A stretch of DNA of 64,000 nucleotides, taken from assembly GCF_026130545.1 (NCBI RefSeq), contig NZ_JAMOIM010000018.1, positions 62,001 to 126,000 of the forward strand. The letters run 5' to 3'. Under the pieces are notes generated by a model. That model worked only from the letters and a program-made list of their open reading frames with translations, did no database searches and had not been told where the DNA came from. The position numbers and the translations under genes are program-made. The DNA comes from Lichenifustis flavocetrariae (lineage in GTDB: Bacteria; Pseudomonadota; Alphaproteobacteria; Rhizobiales; Beijerinckiaceae). This document shows positions 8,343-19,104 of the stretch, in pieces (positions within the stretch are counted from its first letter, which is position 1; the number at the start of each line of letters is the position of its first letter).

Positions 8343-9935
8343 ATGCAAGAACAGGATGAAAGCGCCGTGCGCGCGGAATCGCAAGGGCACCACCATCGCG
8401 TCCTCATCATCGATTTCGGATCTCAGGTCACACAGTTGATCGCACGGCGCGTTCGGGACGCGGGCATCTACAGCGAGGTCGTGCCGTTCCAAAAGGCCAG
8501 CGAAGCGATGGCGGGGAGCCTGCCGGACGCGTTCATCCTGTCGGGCGGACCTGAATCGGTGAGCCAGGAGGGAAGTCCGCGGGCGCCCCAGGCGGTTTTC
8601 GAAAGCGGTAAACCCATCCTCGGCATCTGCTACGGCCAGATGGCCATGGCTCATCAACTCGGTGGCGAGGTGAATACGGGCGATCATCGCGAATTCGGCC
8701 GTGCAGACCTGACCATCAAGGGCGCGTGTGCCTTGTTCGACGATCTCTGGCTCGACGGGCAGTCCTACCCGGTCTGGATGAGTCATGGCGATGCCGTGAC
8801 GCGCATGCCGGAGGGTTTCCAGATCGTCGCAACGTCCGAGAATGCGCCCTGCGCCGTGATCGCCGACGAGGCCCGGCGCTACTATGGTCTCATGTTCCAT
8901 CCGGAGGTGGTGCACACACCCGATGGTGGGCGGCTGATCTCCAACTTCCTGCATAAAGTCGTCGGGCTGAAATCGGACTGGACGATGGCGTCGTTTCGCG
9001 ACGAGGCACTGGCGCAGATCCGTGCCCAGGTCGGAGACGGCCGAGTACTGTGCGGCTTATCGGGCGGGGTCGATTCAGCGGTGGCGGCCGTGCTGATCCA
9101 CGAAGCCATCGGCGAGCAACTGACCTGCGTCTTCGTCGACCACGGATTGCTGCGACAGGACGAGGCCAAGGAGGTCGTGACCCTGTTTCGCGACCACTAC
9201 AACATCCCCCTGGTTCACGTCGACGCGAGCGACACGTTCCTGAGCGCGCTGGCCGGCGTGACGGATCCGGAGACCAAGCGCAAGACGATCGGCAAGCTCT
9301 TCATCGACGTCTTTGAAGCCGAGGCGGCCAAGATCGGCGGCGCCGACTTCCTGGCGCAAGGCACCCTCTATCCCGACGTCATCGAAAGCGTGTCGTTCAG
9401 CGGCGGTCCCTCGGTCACCATCAAGTCGCATCACAATGTCGGCGGCCTCCCCGAGCGGATGAACATGAAGCTCGTCGAGCCGCTCCGGATGCTCTTCAAG
9501 GACGAAGTGCGTGTGCTCGGCCGTGCGCTTGGCCTGCCGCCTGCTTTCGTCGGGCGCCACCCCTTTCCGGGTCCCGGCCTCGCAATCCGCATTCCGGGCG
9601 ACATCACGCGGGGAAAGCTGCAGATTCTTCGCCAAGCCGACGCCATCTACCTCGAAGAGATCCGCGAGGCAGGGCTCTACGATACGATCTGGCAGGCTTT
9701 CGCGGTTCTATTGCCGGTCCGCACCGTCGGCGTCATGGGGGACGGCCGCACCTATGACCAGGTCTGCGCCTTGCGGGCCGTGACCTCGGTCGACGGCATG
9801 ACGGCCGACTTCTTCCCCTTCGATATGGCCTTCATCGGCCGTGTCGCCACGCGGATTATCAACGAGGTCAAGGGCATCAACCGCGTGGTCTATGACGTGA
9901 CCTCCAAGCCGCCAGGCACGATCGAGTGGGAATGA
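8343..9935 (+). CDS. guaA: GMP synthase (glutamine-hydrolysing)
   Basis: A 530-residue GMP synthase that converts XMP, glutamine and ATP to GMP, the last step of guanine nucleotide synthesis. The class I amidotransferase domain comes first, with the catalytic C96 in GICYGQM and the His-Glu pair in MFHPEVVHT. The ATP pyrophosphatase domain follows, with the P-loop SGGVDS. The C-terminal dimerisation domain ends in the family signature [14 protein letters not shown] 8343 follows a TTG codon directly; GGAAAGG about eight bases upstream supports ATG. The N-terminus is about 15 residues longer than in E. coli. The gene stands alone; the next gene starts 137 bases later. Confidence 0.97.
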   Translation: MQEQDESAVRAESQGHHHRVLIIDFGSQVTQLIARRVRDAGIYSEVVPFQKASEAMAGSLPDAFILSGGPESVSQEGSPRAPQAVFESGKPILGICYGQMAMAHQLGGEVNTGDHREFGRADLTIKGACALFDDLWLDGQSYPVWMSHGDAVTRMPEGFQIVATSENAPCAVIADEARRYYGLMFHPEVVHTPDGGRLISNFLHKVVGLKSDWTMASFRDEALAQIRAQVGDGRVLCGLSGGVDSAVAAVLIHEAIGEQLTCVFVDHGLLRQDEAKEVVTLFRDHYNIPLVHVDASDTFLSALAGVTDPETKRKTIGKLFIDVFEAEAAKIGGADFLAQGTLYPDVIESVSFSGGPSVTIKSHHNVGGLPERMNMKLVEPLRMLFKDEVRVLGRALGLPPAFVGRHPFPGPGLAIRIPGDITRGKLQILRQADAIYLEEIREAGLYDTIWQAFAVLLPVRTVGVMGDGRTYDQVCALRAVTSVDGMTADFFPFDMAFIGRVATRIINEVKGINRVVYDVTSKPPGTIEWE

Positions 9936-10072
9936 GATCAGGTCACATAGGTGTGCGATGGTCTGGATCCAGACGCGTTGACCTTGTGCCAAAGCAGAGC
10001 TGAGCCGCGTAGGCGCCCCTCGATCTTATCGCCGTGCCGGCATAGAACAGCACGAACTGGAAGGACATTCAC

Positions 10073-11656
10073 ATGGAACTGCTTGGCGAGTCGCTGATTG
10101 GCGCGCATTCGGTCAGAGGCGATGCGGGGGAGATCACCGCAACCGACATGACCACTGGCAAGGTGGTCGGGCCGCATTTTGGAGGCAACACCAAATCCGA
10201 TCTCGACCGGGCCTGCGGCCTGGCTGAGGCCGCCTTCGAACCCTACCGTGCCCTGCCCCTCGAAAAACGCGCGGTGTTCCTCGAAGCGATCGCGCAGGCA
10301 ATCCTCGATCTCGGCGACGAACTGATCCAGCGCTGCATGCAGGAAAGCGGACTGCCGCGCCCTCGCCTGGAAGGCGAGCGAGGCCGGACGGTCGGCCAAT
10401 TGCGGCTTTTCGCCCAGGTGGTGCGGGATGGCGGCTTCCTCGACGTCCGGATCGACCCTGCCTTGCCGGAGCGCAAGCCCCTGCCCCGCCCGGACCTGCG
10501 GCTTCGCAACATCCCGCTCGGCCCGGTCGCGGTGTTTGGCGCCTCGAACTTTCCGCTCGCCTTCTCGGTCGCGGGTGGCGATACGGCTTCGGCACTGGCG
10601 GCCGGTTGCCCCGTGGTGGCAAAAGCGCATTCGGCGCATCCCGGAACTTCCGAACTCGTGGGACGGGCCGTGCAGAAGGCGGTCAAGGACTGCGGTCTGC
10701 CCGAGGGTGTCTTCTCGCTCCTCTATGACAGCGGCACGGCGATCGGGCAGGGCCTCGTGGCGGATCCCCGCATCAAGGCGGTCGGCTTCACGGGCTCGCG
10801 CCGCGGTGGCCTGGCGTTGATGGGCATCGCGGCCGCGCGGCCTGAGCCGATCCCGGTCTATGCTGAAATGAGCAGCATCAATCCCGTCCTGCTGCTGCCG
10901 GGCGCGCTGGCGGCGCGTGGTGCCGAGATCGCGCGCGCCTTCGTGGGCGCCCTGACCCTCGGGGCCGGACAATTCTGCACCAATCCCGGGCTTGTCCTGG
11001 GTATCGACGGTGAGGGATTGCAGGCCTTTATCGATGCCGCCAAGGCTGCCGTGCTCGATGCGCCCGCCGCCACGATGCTCACACCGGGCATTTTTAATGC
11101 CTATTGCAGCGGCGTCGAGACGCTGGCGGGCCACGCTGGCGTCGAGACGCTCGCGCGCGGCAAGGAAGGGACCCAGTTCCAAGGGCGGGCCGGCCTGTTC
11201 GCCACGACGGCCGACCAGTTCCTGGCCCAGCACGCCCTACAGGATGAGATTTTCGGCGCCTCCTCGCTCGTGGTTCGCTGCCGTGACGAAGCGCAGCTGA
11301 TCTCGGTGCTTCACGCCATCGAGGGACAGCTGACGGCAGCCCTCCATTTGACGGAGGCCGATCATCCGCTGGCACGCCGGCTGCTGCCGCTGCTGGAGCG
11401 CAAAGTCGGTCGCATCCTGGTCGGCGGCTTCGGCACAGGCGTCGAGGTGGCGCACGCCATGGTGCACGGGGGTCCTTTCCCGTCCACCTCCGATGGCCGC
11501 ACCACCTCGGTCGGCAGCCTAGCGATCAGCCGCTTCCTTCGCCCGGTCTGCTACCAGGATCTGCCCGCCGGTCTTTTGCCCGAAGCGCTGCGCGACGAGA
11601 ACCCGCTCGGCCTCACCCGCCGCATGGACGGAAAGGTTGCCACGCCCACCGCGTAA
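10073..11656 (+). CDS. Alpha-ketoglutaric semialdehyde (2,5-dioxovalerate) dehydrogenase
   Basis: A 527-residue aldehyde dehydrogenase. It has the NAD(P)-binding segment [21 protein letters not shown], the glutamate in YAEMSSINP and the catalytic cysteine in [12 protein letters not shown]. The [28 protein letters not shown] block and the long N-terminus are typical of the KGSA dehydrogenases that end the non-phosphorylative pentose and galactarate/glucarate routes by making 2-oxoglutarate. AAGGA stands eight bases before ATG 10073. It is followed on the same strand by an SMP-30-type lactonase gene, so both may serve sugar-acid oxidation. A general NADP-dependent aldehyde dehydrogenase is the alternative. 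Confidence 0.85.
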   Translation: MELLGESLIGAHSVRGDAGEITATDMTTGKVVGPHFGGNTKSDLDRACGLAEAAFEPYRALPLEKRAVFLEAIAQAILDLGDELIQRCMQESGLPRPRLEGERGRTVGQLRLFAQVVRDGGFLDVRIDPALPERKPLPRPDLRLRNIPLGPVAVFGASNFPLAFSVAGGDTASALAAGCPVVAKAHSAHPGTSELVGRAVQKAVKDCGLPEGVFSLLYDSGTAIGQGLVADPRIKAVGFTGSRRGGLALMGIAAARPEPIPVYAEMSSINPVLLLPGALAARGAEIARAFVGALTLGAGQFCTNPGLVLGIDGEGLQAFIDAAKAAVLDAPAATMLTPGIFNAYCSGVETLAGHAGVETLARGKEGTQFQGRAGLFATTADQFLAQHALQDEIFGASSLVVRCRDEAQLISVLHAIEGQLTAALHLTEADHPLARRLLPLLERKVGRILVGGFGTGVEVAHAMVHGGPFPSTSDGRTTSVGSLAISRFLRPVCYQDLPAGLLPEALRDENPLGLTRRMDGKVATPTA

Positions 11657-11672
11657 GAGGCGGCCGCATCAA

Positions 11673-11698
11673 CCTTCCCCAAAGGACGCTGGGGAAGG
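11673..11698 (+). terminator. Stem-loop after the aldehyde dehydrogenase gene
   Basis: A perfect 8-bp stem, CCTTCCCC and GGGGAAGG, with a 10-base loop lies 16 bases after the stop codon at 11656. No T-run follows, so it is at best a weak or Rho-assisted terminator, or an mRNA-stabilising hairpin. Confidence 0.35.
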
Positions 11699-11847
11699 CT
11701 CGCCGACGGCAGCCGATTGTGGACGAACGACCGTTTACCCGCTGCCCTCGTCGACTTAGAAACGCATAGGCGCGCTTCGACCGAAAAAGCGGCGGGCGCG
11801 ACCTTGAGATGAGTGCGGCCATGAGCCGCCGGCCAGGGAGGCTAAAG

Positions 11848-12774
11848 ATGCTGACGAAGGATTTCGAGGTTATCGACAAGAGGTTCTCGAGGCTTGTTCA
11901 CGGGAATTGTCATCTCGAAAAGCTCTGGACGGGGTGCCGTTGGGCCGAGGGTCCCGCGTATTTCGCGGCTGGCAAGTACCTGGTCTGGTCGGATATTCCA
12001 AACGATAGGGTCATGCGATACGACGAGACGGACGGGTCGGTCTCGGTCTTCATCCAGCCTGCCCGCAACCACAACGGCCACACGGTGGACCGGCAGGGCC
12101 GGTTGATCAGCTGCGAGCATGGCGGCCGCTGCGTGTCGCGCATCGAGCATGACGGCAGCCGCACAGTGCTGATCAGCCATGTCGACGGAAAGCGGCTCAA
12201 CTCTCCCAACGACGCCGTCGTGAAGTCGGACGATTCCATCTGGTTCACCGATCCGACCTACGGGATCGACAGTCACTACGAGGGGGACGCGGCCCCATCC
12301 GAGATCGGCGGGAGCCACGTGTATCGGCTTGTGCCTTCGACCGGCGAAGTCACGGCCGTCGCCCAGGACTTCGTCAAGCCGAATGGTTTGGCGTTTTCTC
12401 CCGACGAGTCGCTGCTCTACATCGTCGACACTGGCGCGACGCATGTCGAGGATGGCCCGAGAGAGATCCGCGTGTTCGATGTCGGTCCCGATGGCCGCAC
12501 GCTCAGCAACGGGCGTCATTTCGCGACATGCCCGGTCGGACTTTTCGATGGCTTGCGGATCGACACGGCCGGTCATGTCTGGACGTCGACCGGCGAAGGC
12601 GTGCACTGCTACCATCCCGACGGGACACTGCTTGGTAAGATCAAGGTGCCCGAAGTGGTGGCCAACCTCTGCTTCGGCGGCCCGAAGCGCAATCGGCTCT
12701 ACATTTGCGGGACGACGTCGCTCTATGTGACGTATGTCAATGCGCACGGCGCCACTTGGCCAGAGGCCAAGTAA
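11848..12774 (+). CDS. SMP-30/gluconolactonase/LRE-like sugar lactonase
   Basis: A 308-residue six-bladed beta-propeller of the SMP-30/gluconolactonase family, which opens aldonolactones to aldonic acids with a divalent metal. Recognisable parts are EGPAYF near residue 35 (metal-binding Glu), NGHTVDRQGRLISCEHG, LNSPNDAVVKSDDSIWFTDPTYG and KPNGLAFSPDESLLYIVDTG, which hold the conserved Asn and Asp ligands. ATG 11848 is chosen because AGGGAGG lies six bases upstream; an in-frame ATG at 11809 lacks such a site. It probably hydrolyses the lactone made by an aldose dehydrogenase such as the one at 4984-5751. It converges on nagZ. Confidence 0.87.
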   Translation: MLTKDFEVIDKRFSRLVHGNCHLEKLWTGCRWAEGPAYFAAGKYLVWSDIPNDRVMRYDETDGSVSVFIQPARNHNGHTVDRQGRLISCEHGGRCVSRIEHDGSRTVLISHVDGKRLNSPNDAVVKSDDSIWFTDPTYGIDSHYEGDAAPSEIGGSHVYRLVPSTGEVTAVAQDFVKPNGLAFSPDESLLYIVDTGATHVEDGPREIRVFDVGPDGRTLSNGRHFATCPVGLFDGLRIDTAGHVWTSTGEGVHCYHPDGTLLGKIKVPEVVANLCFGGPKRNRLYICGTTSLYVTYVNAHGATWPEAK

Positions 12775-12806
12775 AAAAACTGCGGCGGCCGTCAGGCCGC
12801 CGCAGT
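12773..12806 (-). terminator. Intrinsic terminator overlapping the end of nagZ
   Basis: On the minus strand a perfect 12-bp GC-rich stem (ACTGCGGCGGCC pairing with GGCCGCCGCAGT, 12795-12806 with 12779-12790) has a four-base loop and is followed by seven T residues (12773-12779). The TGA stop of nagZ (12794-12792) lies in the loop, so the last five codons of nagZ form the ascending arm. There is no T-run in the plus direction. This is the clearest Rho-independent terminator in the window. Confidence 0.85.
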
Positions 12807-13802
12807 GAGTGCCGCAAAGCGGTCGCGCAGGCCTTCGGGAAGGCTTGGCGCAACCTTGGGGATCATCGCCAACGCGGCCTCGGCCCGGCGGGCACTCTCG
12901 CCGGCCAGGATCGGCGCCGCCTCAGCCACCTGACGAGCCTCGGCGGCCTTGCCGTTGCAGTGCAGGAGGATGTCGCAACCGGCCGCGGAGGCCGCAGCGG
13001 CCCGCTCGCCGAGCGTTCCCTTCAGGGCTTCCATCGACAGATCATCGGTCAGAAGAAGGCCGGAGAAGCCGAGCGCGCCACGGATGATCGTTTCCACGAT
13101 CAGCCGTGAGGTCGTGGCGGGGCGCTCCGGATCCAGCGCGGTGAACACCAGATGCGCCGTCATCGCGACCGGGAGGTCGGCCAGCGTGCGGAAGGGCGGA
13201 AAATCGACGGCCTCCAATTCGGAGCGCGTCGCCTGAACGACCGGCAGTTCAAGATGGCTATCTACCCCGGTCCTGCCGTGCCCTGGGATGTGCTTGATCA
13301 CGGGCAATACGCCGCCTTCGAGCAGTCCTTCCGCGAAGGCTCGTCCCAGGCGTGCCACCACATCGGGTTCGGGCCCGAAAGCCCGGTTGCCGATGACCTG
13401 ATGGCTGCCGGGCGCGGGTACGTCGAGGACGGGCGCACAATCGACCGTGATCCCTGCCTGCCGAAGGTCGGCTGCGATCAAACGGCCCCCGAGCTTCGCA
13501 GCCTCGCTTGATCCGAAGCCATCCTTATAGTGCAGATAGCTCGCGGCGGCCGGATAGGCCGGCCAATGCGGCGGCCCCAGCCGTTGCACACGGCCCCCTT
13601 CCTGATCGATCAGCACAGGCGCGTCGGGCCGCCCGACGCAGTCCCTGAATGTCGACGTCAGATCCCGAAGTTGTTCGACCGAGGCCACATTGCGTTTGAA
13701 GAGGATCAGACCCCAGGGCCGCTCCTCACCGAGAAACGCCCGCTCCTCGGCCGACAAGACCAAGCCTTCGCAACCACATACGAACGCCTTCACGGCGCCC
13801 AT
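12792..13802 (-). CDS. nagZ: Beta-N-acetylhexosaminidase, glycoside hydrolase family 3
   Basis: A 336-residue cytoplasmic NagZ, which removes N-acetylglucosamine from 1,6-anhydro-muropeptides during cell-wall recycling. Family motifs are LIDQEGGRVQRL, KHIPGHGRTGVDSH (the flexible loop with the catalytic Asp-His dyad) and LLTDDLSMEAL, whose aspartate is the nucleophile. ATG 13802 overlaps the TGA of the SPOR gene by one base (TGATG), which implies coupled translation; a longer in-frame start at 13823 lies inside that gene. The operon runs argS, SPOR, nagZ. In many relatives scpA-scpB follow, but here a terminator and a convergent gene close the operon. Confidence 0.95.
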   Translation of the reverse strand: MGAVKAFVCGCEGLVLSAEERAFLGEERPWGLILFKRNVASVEQLRDLTSTFRDCVGRPDAPVLIDQEGGRVQRLGPPHWPAYPAAASYLHYKDGFGSSEAAKLGGRLIAADLRQAGITVDCAPVLDVPAPGSHQVIGNRAFGPEPDVVARLGRAFAEGLLEGGVLPVIKHIPGHGRTGVDSHLELPVVQATRSELEAVDFPPFRTLADLPVAMTAHLVFTALDPERPATTSRLIVETIIRGALGFSGLLLTDDLSMEALKGTLGERAAAASAAGCDILLHCNGKAAEARQVAEAAPILAGESARRAEAALAMIPKVAPSLPEGLRDRFAALTAAA

Positions 13803-15289
13803 CAGTTGCGAACCACGAAGCACGAACCGCCGCTGGCCTGCAGCTTCGAGCAGAGCGCCTTCGCGTCATCCTGCGACTGACCACCGATCCGAACCCGATA
13901 GATGGACTTGCCGTCCCTGTCCGCCTTGTGGATCGAGGGCTTTTGACCACCGAGTTCGCTCGCAAACTTCTTTTGAAGTCGGGCTGCTACATCCTTGGCT
14001 TCCTGCTCCGACGGCGGGGCCGCCAACTGCACAGACCAGCTCCCAGGCGTTGCGGCGGGAGTTGTCTCGGCAGGCGCCGAGGCATCCGCCACAGCGACAG
14101 GCGGCTTCGGTTTCGCCACATGGGCCGGCGCGGCAGCCTGCTTGGCGCCCGACGCGCCACCGTTTGGATCTTTCGGAGTCGACGAAACGCGGGCCGTTGA
14201 CTTCGGCGTGGAAGGTTTGGCGACAGGCGCCGGCGGCGGAGCCGCCATATCGGCCTGAGGCTGGGCGGTGCCCAGGTCGGCCGCCGCCGGCATCACCACA
14301 CCGCCCGGAACCACCGGGCTCGAAGTCTGGGGCGCATCACCGACCACCGACCCGTCAGGCCGGATCAGCACAGTCTTCACCTTGCGCGGCTCGGGGAACG
14401 GGTTCGGCGGCGATGCCGCCTGCGAAGGTGCCGAGGCAGCCGGAGACGTCGCTGGCTTGGGGAGTTGATTGAGGTCGACCGGCTGCTCGATCTTCGTCAC
14501 GACCTTGGCATTGTCGACTTTGTCGCTACCGGACTTTTCCAACAGCGCCGTGTTGCCGTCTGGGCTTGCGCCGTTCGTAACGTCAGGCGACTGAACTTTA
14601 ACCGGCGTATCTGAGGCCATGATGGTTGGCGTCGAGCTGCTTCCGCCGCCCACGGCCGAGCTTTCGCGCATCAGAAATGTCGCGCCAAGCCCACCTCCGG
14701 TCAGCAGCAAAACGGCAGCCAAGACCAACACGGTGCGACGCGGCGAACGCTGTTCTTCACCCTCGGAATTCCGAACCGGTCCATCGAACGGTCCGGGCTG
14801 CATCGAATCTTGCGGCAGGGCTCCCTCTGCCCAAAGATCTGCGTTCAACGGTGGCGCATCGCCCCGGGTCGCACCCGCTGGGTAGGAATGGCCAGGATCG
14901 AAGGCATCGTGCGAGGCCGGAACCGGTGGAAAACGCAGAGAGTCCCTCTGGCGCAAATCCTCACCGTGACGGGTGTCGAGAGACCCTCGCAATTGTGCAT
15001 CGAAATCGGGGTAGGCCGTCTCCTGATTGTCGCCGAAGACGTCATCCGGATGGGGTTCATAGGACTCTTCTTCCGGGTGCTCAGGATGGTGTGGCGCCCC
15101 CAATTGTGGGAACGGCGATACGTTCGCGGCGGGTGCCCTTGCGGCTCCAGCACGAAATGGGTCGTCTTTCCCCACCAACCGGGCTAGCTCCGCGAGAGGA
15201 TCCTCACGCGGGACGCCATAGCCTGCCTTCTCGCCCTGCACGTCGTAGCCACCCGCACCCGGGCGGGACTTCAGGAACGGCTCACTCAT
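13802..15289 (-). CDS. SPOR-domain envelope protein
   Basis: A 495-residue protein. Residues 1-180 are hydrophilic, acidic and Pro-rich, presumably cytoplasmic. One transmembrane helix follows (TVLVLAAVLLLTGGGLGATFLM, near residue 190), then a long Pro/Ala/Lys/Thr-rich periplasmic linker, and a SPOR domain in the last 80 residues, starting around GSWSVQLAAPPSEQEA and ending with CFVVRN. SPOR domains bind glycan strands without stem peptides at the septum, so a role in division or wall recycling is likely, which agrees with nagZ directly downstream. The stop overlaps the nagZ start. The sequence between membrane helix and SPOR domain is low complexity and of no recognisable fold. Confidence 0.87.
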   Translation of the reverse strand: MSEPFLKSRPGAGGYDVQGEKAGYGVPREDPLAELARLVGKDDPFRAGAARAPAANVSPFPQLGAPHHPEHPEEESYEPHPDDVFGDNQETAYPDFDAQLRGSLDTRHGEDLRQRDSLRFPPVPASHDAFDPGHSYPAGATRGDAPPLNADLWAEGALPQDSMQPGPFDGPVRNSEGEEQRSPRRTVLVLAAVLLLTGGGLGATFLMRESSAVGGGSSSTPTIMASDTPVKVQSPDVTNGASPDGNTALLEKSGSDKVDNAKVVTKIEQPVDLNQLPKPATSPAASAPSQAASPPNPFPEPRKVKTVLIRPDGSVVGDAPQTSSPVVPGGVVMPAAADLGTAQPQADMAAPPPAPVAKPSTPKSTARVSSTPKDPNGGASGAKQAAAPAHVAKPKPPVAVADASAPAETTPAATPGSWSVQLAAPPSEQEAKDVAARLQKKFASELGGQKPSIHKADRDGKSIYRVRIGGQSQDDAKALCSKLQASGGSCFVVRN

Positions 15290-15419
15290 CCTGCACCTCG
15301 CGTCGCGGCGGCGTTGCCCGGAACTGTTTGATCCAAGGACCCCGCCCTCCGCTTTTTACTGCGATGCAGAAAAGCATCACAGCGCGACGGAAAAAAGGCA
15401 TGTCCCTGTCGGGGATCGG

Positions 15420-17204
15420 CTACCGCATTTCGTCTGGGGCACTCACCCCGAGAATGCCCAAACCGGCCTTCAGCACGATCGTCAACGATCCCACCAAGGC
15501 CAATCGAGCACAGGATAAATCTCGCTGATCTTCCTTAACAAAGCGTAGCTCAGGATGGTCTTTGCCGCGATTCCAATGCGTGTGGAGCGCGCTCGCAAGT
15601 TCATGCAGGTAAAAAGCGATCCGATGCGGCTCATGTGCCGTTGCGGCACTCTCAACAATGCGGGGGAACTGCGCGATCATTCGGATCAGCTCGACCTCGC
15701 CCTGGTCGGTCAGCGCGTCCAGCTTCGCTGTCGCGAGCGCCTTGGCGGAGACATCGAGATCCGGGAACGCGGCCACGGCCTGCCGCAGCACCGAGCGGCC
15801 CCGCGCATGGGCATATTGCACGTAGAAGACGGGATTATCCTTCGACTGCTCGATCACCTTGTCGAGATCGAAATCGAGCGGTGCGTCGTTCTTGCGGAAC
15901 AGCATCATAAACCGGACGGCATCGACCCCCACCTCGTCGACCACCTCCCGCAGCGTCACGAAGTCACCGGAGCGCTTCGACATCTTGACCGGTTCGCCAC
16001 CGCGCAGGAGCTTCACCATCTGGCAAAGCTTCACGTCGAGCCCGACCTTCCGATCGGACAGCGCCGCCACGGCCGCGACCATGCGTTTCACATAGCCGCC
16101 GTGGTCGGCTCCAAGGACGTCGATCAGGACTCCGAAGCCTCGATCCACCTTGGTCTTGTGATAGGCGATATCGGAGGCGAAATAGGTGTAGCTCCCGTCC
16201 GACTTACGCAACGCACGATCGACGTCGTCGCCAAAGTCCGTGGAACGGAACAGGGTCTGTTCGCGATCCTCCCAATCGTCAGGCAGCTGGCCTTTCGGGG
16301 GTGGCAACCTTCCCTGATAGATCAGCCCTTTGCGATCAAGATCCTCGATCGCTTCTTCGACCGCATTGGCATTGTGGCCGGGCTGCGGCACTGTCAACGA
16401 GCGTTCGGAGAAGAAGACTTCATGCCGAATATTGAGGCTCGCGAGATCGTCGCGGATCATCCCCATCATGGCATCGATCGCATCCTGGCGGACCCTGGGT
16501 AGCCATGCGGCCTCCTCCATGGCGAGCAAGCTGTCGCCATGCTGACACGCCAGGGCGTCTCCCACGGACTTGAGATAGTCTCCGGGGTAAAGGCCTTCGG
16601 GAATCGCCCCGATGTTGTGCCCCAATGCTTCCCGGTAGCGAAGGAAGGCGGAGCGGGCCAACACGTCGACCTGTGCCCCGGCGTCGTTGATATAATATTC
16701 GCGGGTCACGTCGTGGCCTGCGAAGCTCAGGAGATTGGCGAGCGCATCGCCGAAGACCGCGCCGCGGCCGTGCCCCACATGCATCGGCCCGGTCGGGTTG
16801 GCGGAGACGAATTCGACGTTGATGGGCCGGGGGTCGCCAGCCGGTCGACCGCGCCCGAACCTCTCGGCATCGGCAAGGCTCTCTCGCAGGACGGCACCCA
16901 GCACGTTCGGCTGCAGTCGGAGATTGAGAAACCCTGGACCCGCGACCTCGGCCGTATCGACGTCGGGATCCTCGGCCAGCACAGCCGCCAATGCGGTCGC
17001 AAACTGGCGCGGCGACTTGTAATGCGCCTGCGCCTCCCGCGCATAGACCATGGCGGCGTTGGTGGCGAGATCGCCGTTGGTCGAATCGCGCGGAGGCTCC
17101 ACCACGAAGCGGCCGAGATCGAGCGTCTCAGGCAGGCGGCCATCGGCCATCATAGATTCAAGGATCGCAATGATGCGACGGCGAAAGTCGGCAAAAATGT
17201 CCAT
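15420..17204 (-). CDS. argS: Arginyl-tRNA synthetase
   Basis: A 594-residue class I aminoacyl-tRNA synthetase that charges tRNA-Arg. The HIGH-type motif appears as [16 protein letters not shown] and the KMSKS-type motif as [17 protein letters not shown]. The additional N-terminal domain (about residues 1-110) and the C-terminal DALR anticodon-binding domain, ending [18 protein letters not shown], are both complete. It sits between dgt (upstream, 46 bases) and the SPOR gene (downstream, 130 bases), an order commonly kept in Hyphomicrobiales. Start ATG 17204 begins the usual [12 protein letters not shown]-terminus. Confidence 0.97.
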   Translation of the reverse strand: MDIFADFRRRIIAILESMMADGRLPETLDLGRFVVEPPRDSTNGDLATNAAMVYAREAQAHYKSPRQFATALAAVLAEDPDVDTAEVAGPGFLNLRLQPNVLGAVLRESLADAERFGRGRPAGDPRPINVEFVSANPTGPMHVGHGRGAVFGDALANLLSFAGHDVTREYYINDAGAQVDVLARSAFLRYREALGHNIGAIPEGLYPGDYLKSVGDALACQHGDSLLAMEEAAWLPRVRQDAIDAMMGMIRDDLASLNIRHEVFFSERSLTVPQPGHNANAVEEAIEDLDRKGLIYQGRLPPPKGQLPDDWEDREQTLFRSTDFGDDVDRALRKSDGSYTYFASDIAYHKTKVDRGFGVLIDVLGADHGGYVKRMVAAVAALSDRKVGLDVKLCQMVKLLRGGEPVKMSKRSGDFVTLREVVDEVGVDAVRFMMLFRKNDAPLDFDLDKVIEQSKDNPVFYVQYAHARGRSVLRQAVAAFPDLDVSAKALATAKLDALTDQGEVELIRMIAQFPRIVESAATAHEPHRIAFYLHELASALHTHWNRGKDHPELRFVKEDQRDLSCARLALVGSLTIVLKAGLGILGVSAPDEMR

Positions 17205-17250
17205 GGTGCTTTCCTGCCCGCAGCATCGGAGCCGACGGGCCGGCCGGCAC

Positions 17251-18456
17251 CTATCTTAAATCGGGTGTATCGTCAAAAAGCCGCTGATGGTCGGCTACCG
17301 CGAAGCGATCGGTCATGCCGGCGATGTAGTCGGACACGCGTCGCGCGCAATGGCGCGGATCGGCGAGAAGATCCGGTTGCGTCCGCCACTCAGGAGGCAG
17401 CAGCAAAGGATCGGATACATATTTTTCGGCCAGATCTTTCACGATCTGGCGCGCTCGGATTCGCACCGAGACGAGGCGGGGATGCCGGTACATGTGGGCA
17501 AACAGGAAGCTCTTGATGCGGTCGCTCGCCTCAGCCATCGCGGGCGAAAGAGCCACGACCGGCCCAGAGAGGGACCGGACGGCGTCGGCGTGGTCCGGCC
17601 GGGCATCAGCCAAGCGGCGCCGGCTTTCGGCGATCGCATCCTCAACGAAGATCCCGACGAGTTCGCGAGTGAGACCACGGACAAGGAGATCGTCCGGCAA
17701 CCCCGGCGAGGCCGCACGCAGGGCCGCCTTGACTTGCGCCGGCAACGCGACCTCACGGAGGTCATCGAGCGAGAAGAGCCCGGCCTCGAGACCGTCCTCC
17801 ATGTCATGCGCGTTATAGGCAATATCATCGGCGACGGCGGCCACCTGTGCCTCGGCGCTTGGACTTGGAAAGCGGCTGAAGCTTCGACTCCAGCTATCGT
17901 CGTCGTGGAAGCAGGCCAGCCCCTGGCGATGCCACTCGGACTGGCGCTCATTGCGCATGACGGGATCACCCCCGCGGCTGATCAGCCCGTCAAGCGTGTC
18001 CCATGTGAGATTTAAGCCGTCGAAGTTTGGGTAACGACGCTCGATCAGGGTGAGAATTCGCAGGGTTTGAGCATTGTGGTCGAAGCCGCCGAACGGCCGC
18101 ATGACGGCGTCGAGCGCGTCCTCTCCGGTGTGCCCGAACGGGGTGTGGCCAAGGTCATGCGCCAGCGCCAGCGCCTCTGTGAGGTCGTCATCGAGCCCGA
18201 GCGCGCGGGCGATCGTTCGAGCGATCTGAGCGACCTCGATCGTATGTGTCAGGCGCGTCCGGTAGTGATCGCCTTGTTCGGGAAGAAAGACTTGTGTCTT
18301 CAGCGCCAGACGCCGGAAGGCGGATGAATGAACGATCCGATCGCGGTCGCGCTGGAAAGCGGTTCGTGTGGCCGACGACGTCTCGGGGATTCGCCGACCA
18401 CGACCTCGCTCAGGATCGGCCGCATAGGGTGCCCGGCTGGGCGAAGGAAGGGTCAT
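17251..18456 (-). CDS. dgt: dGTPase-like dNTP triphosphohydrolase
   Basis: A 401-residue HD-domain deoxynucleoside triphosphate triphosphohydrolase, which splits dNTPs to deoxynucleosides and tripolyphosphate. The N-terminal [15 protein letters not shown] segment and the HD metal-binding residues in [13 protein letters not shown] and [14 protein letters not shown] are present, as is [14 protein letters not shown] further on. The frame extends to 18636, but [15 protein letters not shown] at ATG 18456 matches the normal family N-terminus. It is the first gene of the dgt-argS-SPOR-nagZ run and diverges from erpA with 191 bases between the starts. Confidence 0.93.
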   Translation of the reverse strand: MTLPSPSRAPYAADPERGRGRRIPETSSATRTAFQRDRDRIVHSSAFRRLALKTQVFLPEQGDHYRTRLTHTIEVAQIARTIARALGLDDDLTEALALAHDLGHTPFGHTGEDALDAVMRPFGGFDHNAQTLRILTLIERRYPNFDGLNLTWDTLDGLISRGGDPVMRNERQSEWHRQGLACFHDDDSWSRSFSRFPSPSAEAQVAAVADDIAYNAHDMEDGLEAGLFSLDDLREVALPAQVKAALRAASPGLPDDLLVRGLTRELVGIFVEDAIAESRRRLADARPDHADAVRSLSGPVVALSPAMAEASDRIKSFLFAHMYRHPRLVSVRIRARQIVKDLAEKYVSDPLLLPPEWRTQPDLLADPRHCARRVSDYIAGMTDRFAVADHQRLFDDTPDLR

Positions 18457-18647
18457 GATCCGCGAAAACAACTGAGAGCCCGGCGCATCAGCAGGGATAT
18501 GGGATAAATCATGGTCATCCACCAGAGTCGGACCTGCGAAACCAGCCTCGACGCTCGGATTGCGGCGCGCGGCACGAGCGCCTATCTTCCTAGCAACAAC
18601 AAATGTCAGATTCCCTCGGCGACACCGCGAGGGCATGGAGTTCTGTG

Positions 18648-18992
18648 ATGGCCGAGACCCTCGAAATCGCTCCGGTCGCCCTGACCGCTAAGGCTGCCAA
18701 GCAGGTAAAGAAGGTTCTGTCCAAGGAGACAGAGGGCGCTCTGCTGCGGGTTGCCGTGAATGGCGGAGGGTGCTCCGGCTTCCAATATGCGTTCGACATC
18801 GTGCACGACCGCGAGCCTGATGACCTGGTGGTCGAGCGCGATGGCGCGGTCGTGCTGATCGACCCAGTCTCCGTGGAGTATATGCGCGGCGCCCATATCG
18901 ACTACGTCGATGACCTGATCGGGCAAGCTTTCAAAATCGAGAACCCGAACGCGACGGCATCTTGTGGCTGCGGCACAAGCTTCGCGCTCTGA
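18648..18992 (+). CDS. erpA: A-type iron-sulfur cluster insertion protein
   Basis: A 114-residue A-type carrier that hands [Fe-S] clusters to target proteins. The three cluster-binding cysteines are in GGGCSGFQYAF and ASCGCGTSF at the C-terminus. ATG 18648 is chosen over ATG 18603 because GGAG stands seven bases upstream, while the earlier codon has no Shine-Dalgarno. Divergence from dgt is a familiar arrangement in alphaproteobacteria. ErpA, IscA and SufA cannot be separated with certainty from sequence alone, hence the gene symbol is provisional. Confidence 0.93.
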   Translation: MAETLEIAPVALTAKAAKQVKKVLSKETEGALLRVAVNGGGCSGFQYAFDIVHDREPDDLVVERDGAVVLIDPVSVEYMRGAHIDYVDDLIGQAFKIENPNATASCGCGTSFAL

Positions 18993-19104
18993 AGTCCGAA
19001 GACGTTTTCTGAAGGCTGTTGCCCAAAGGCGTGAGACCGCCGCGGCACGGGCACGATAGAGAGAGGAATGGGCCGAGTGCCCGATTCCTCTTGCCGGCGG
19101 ACAC

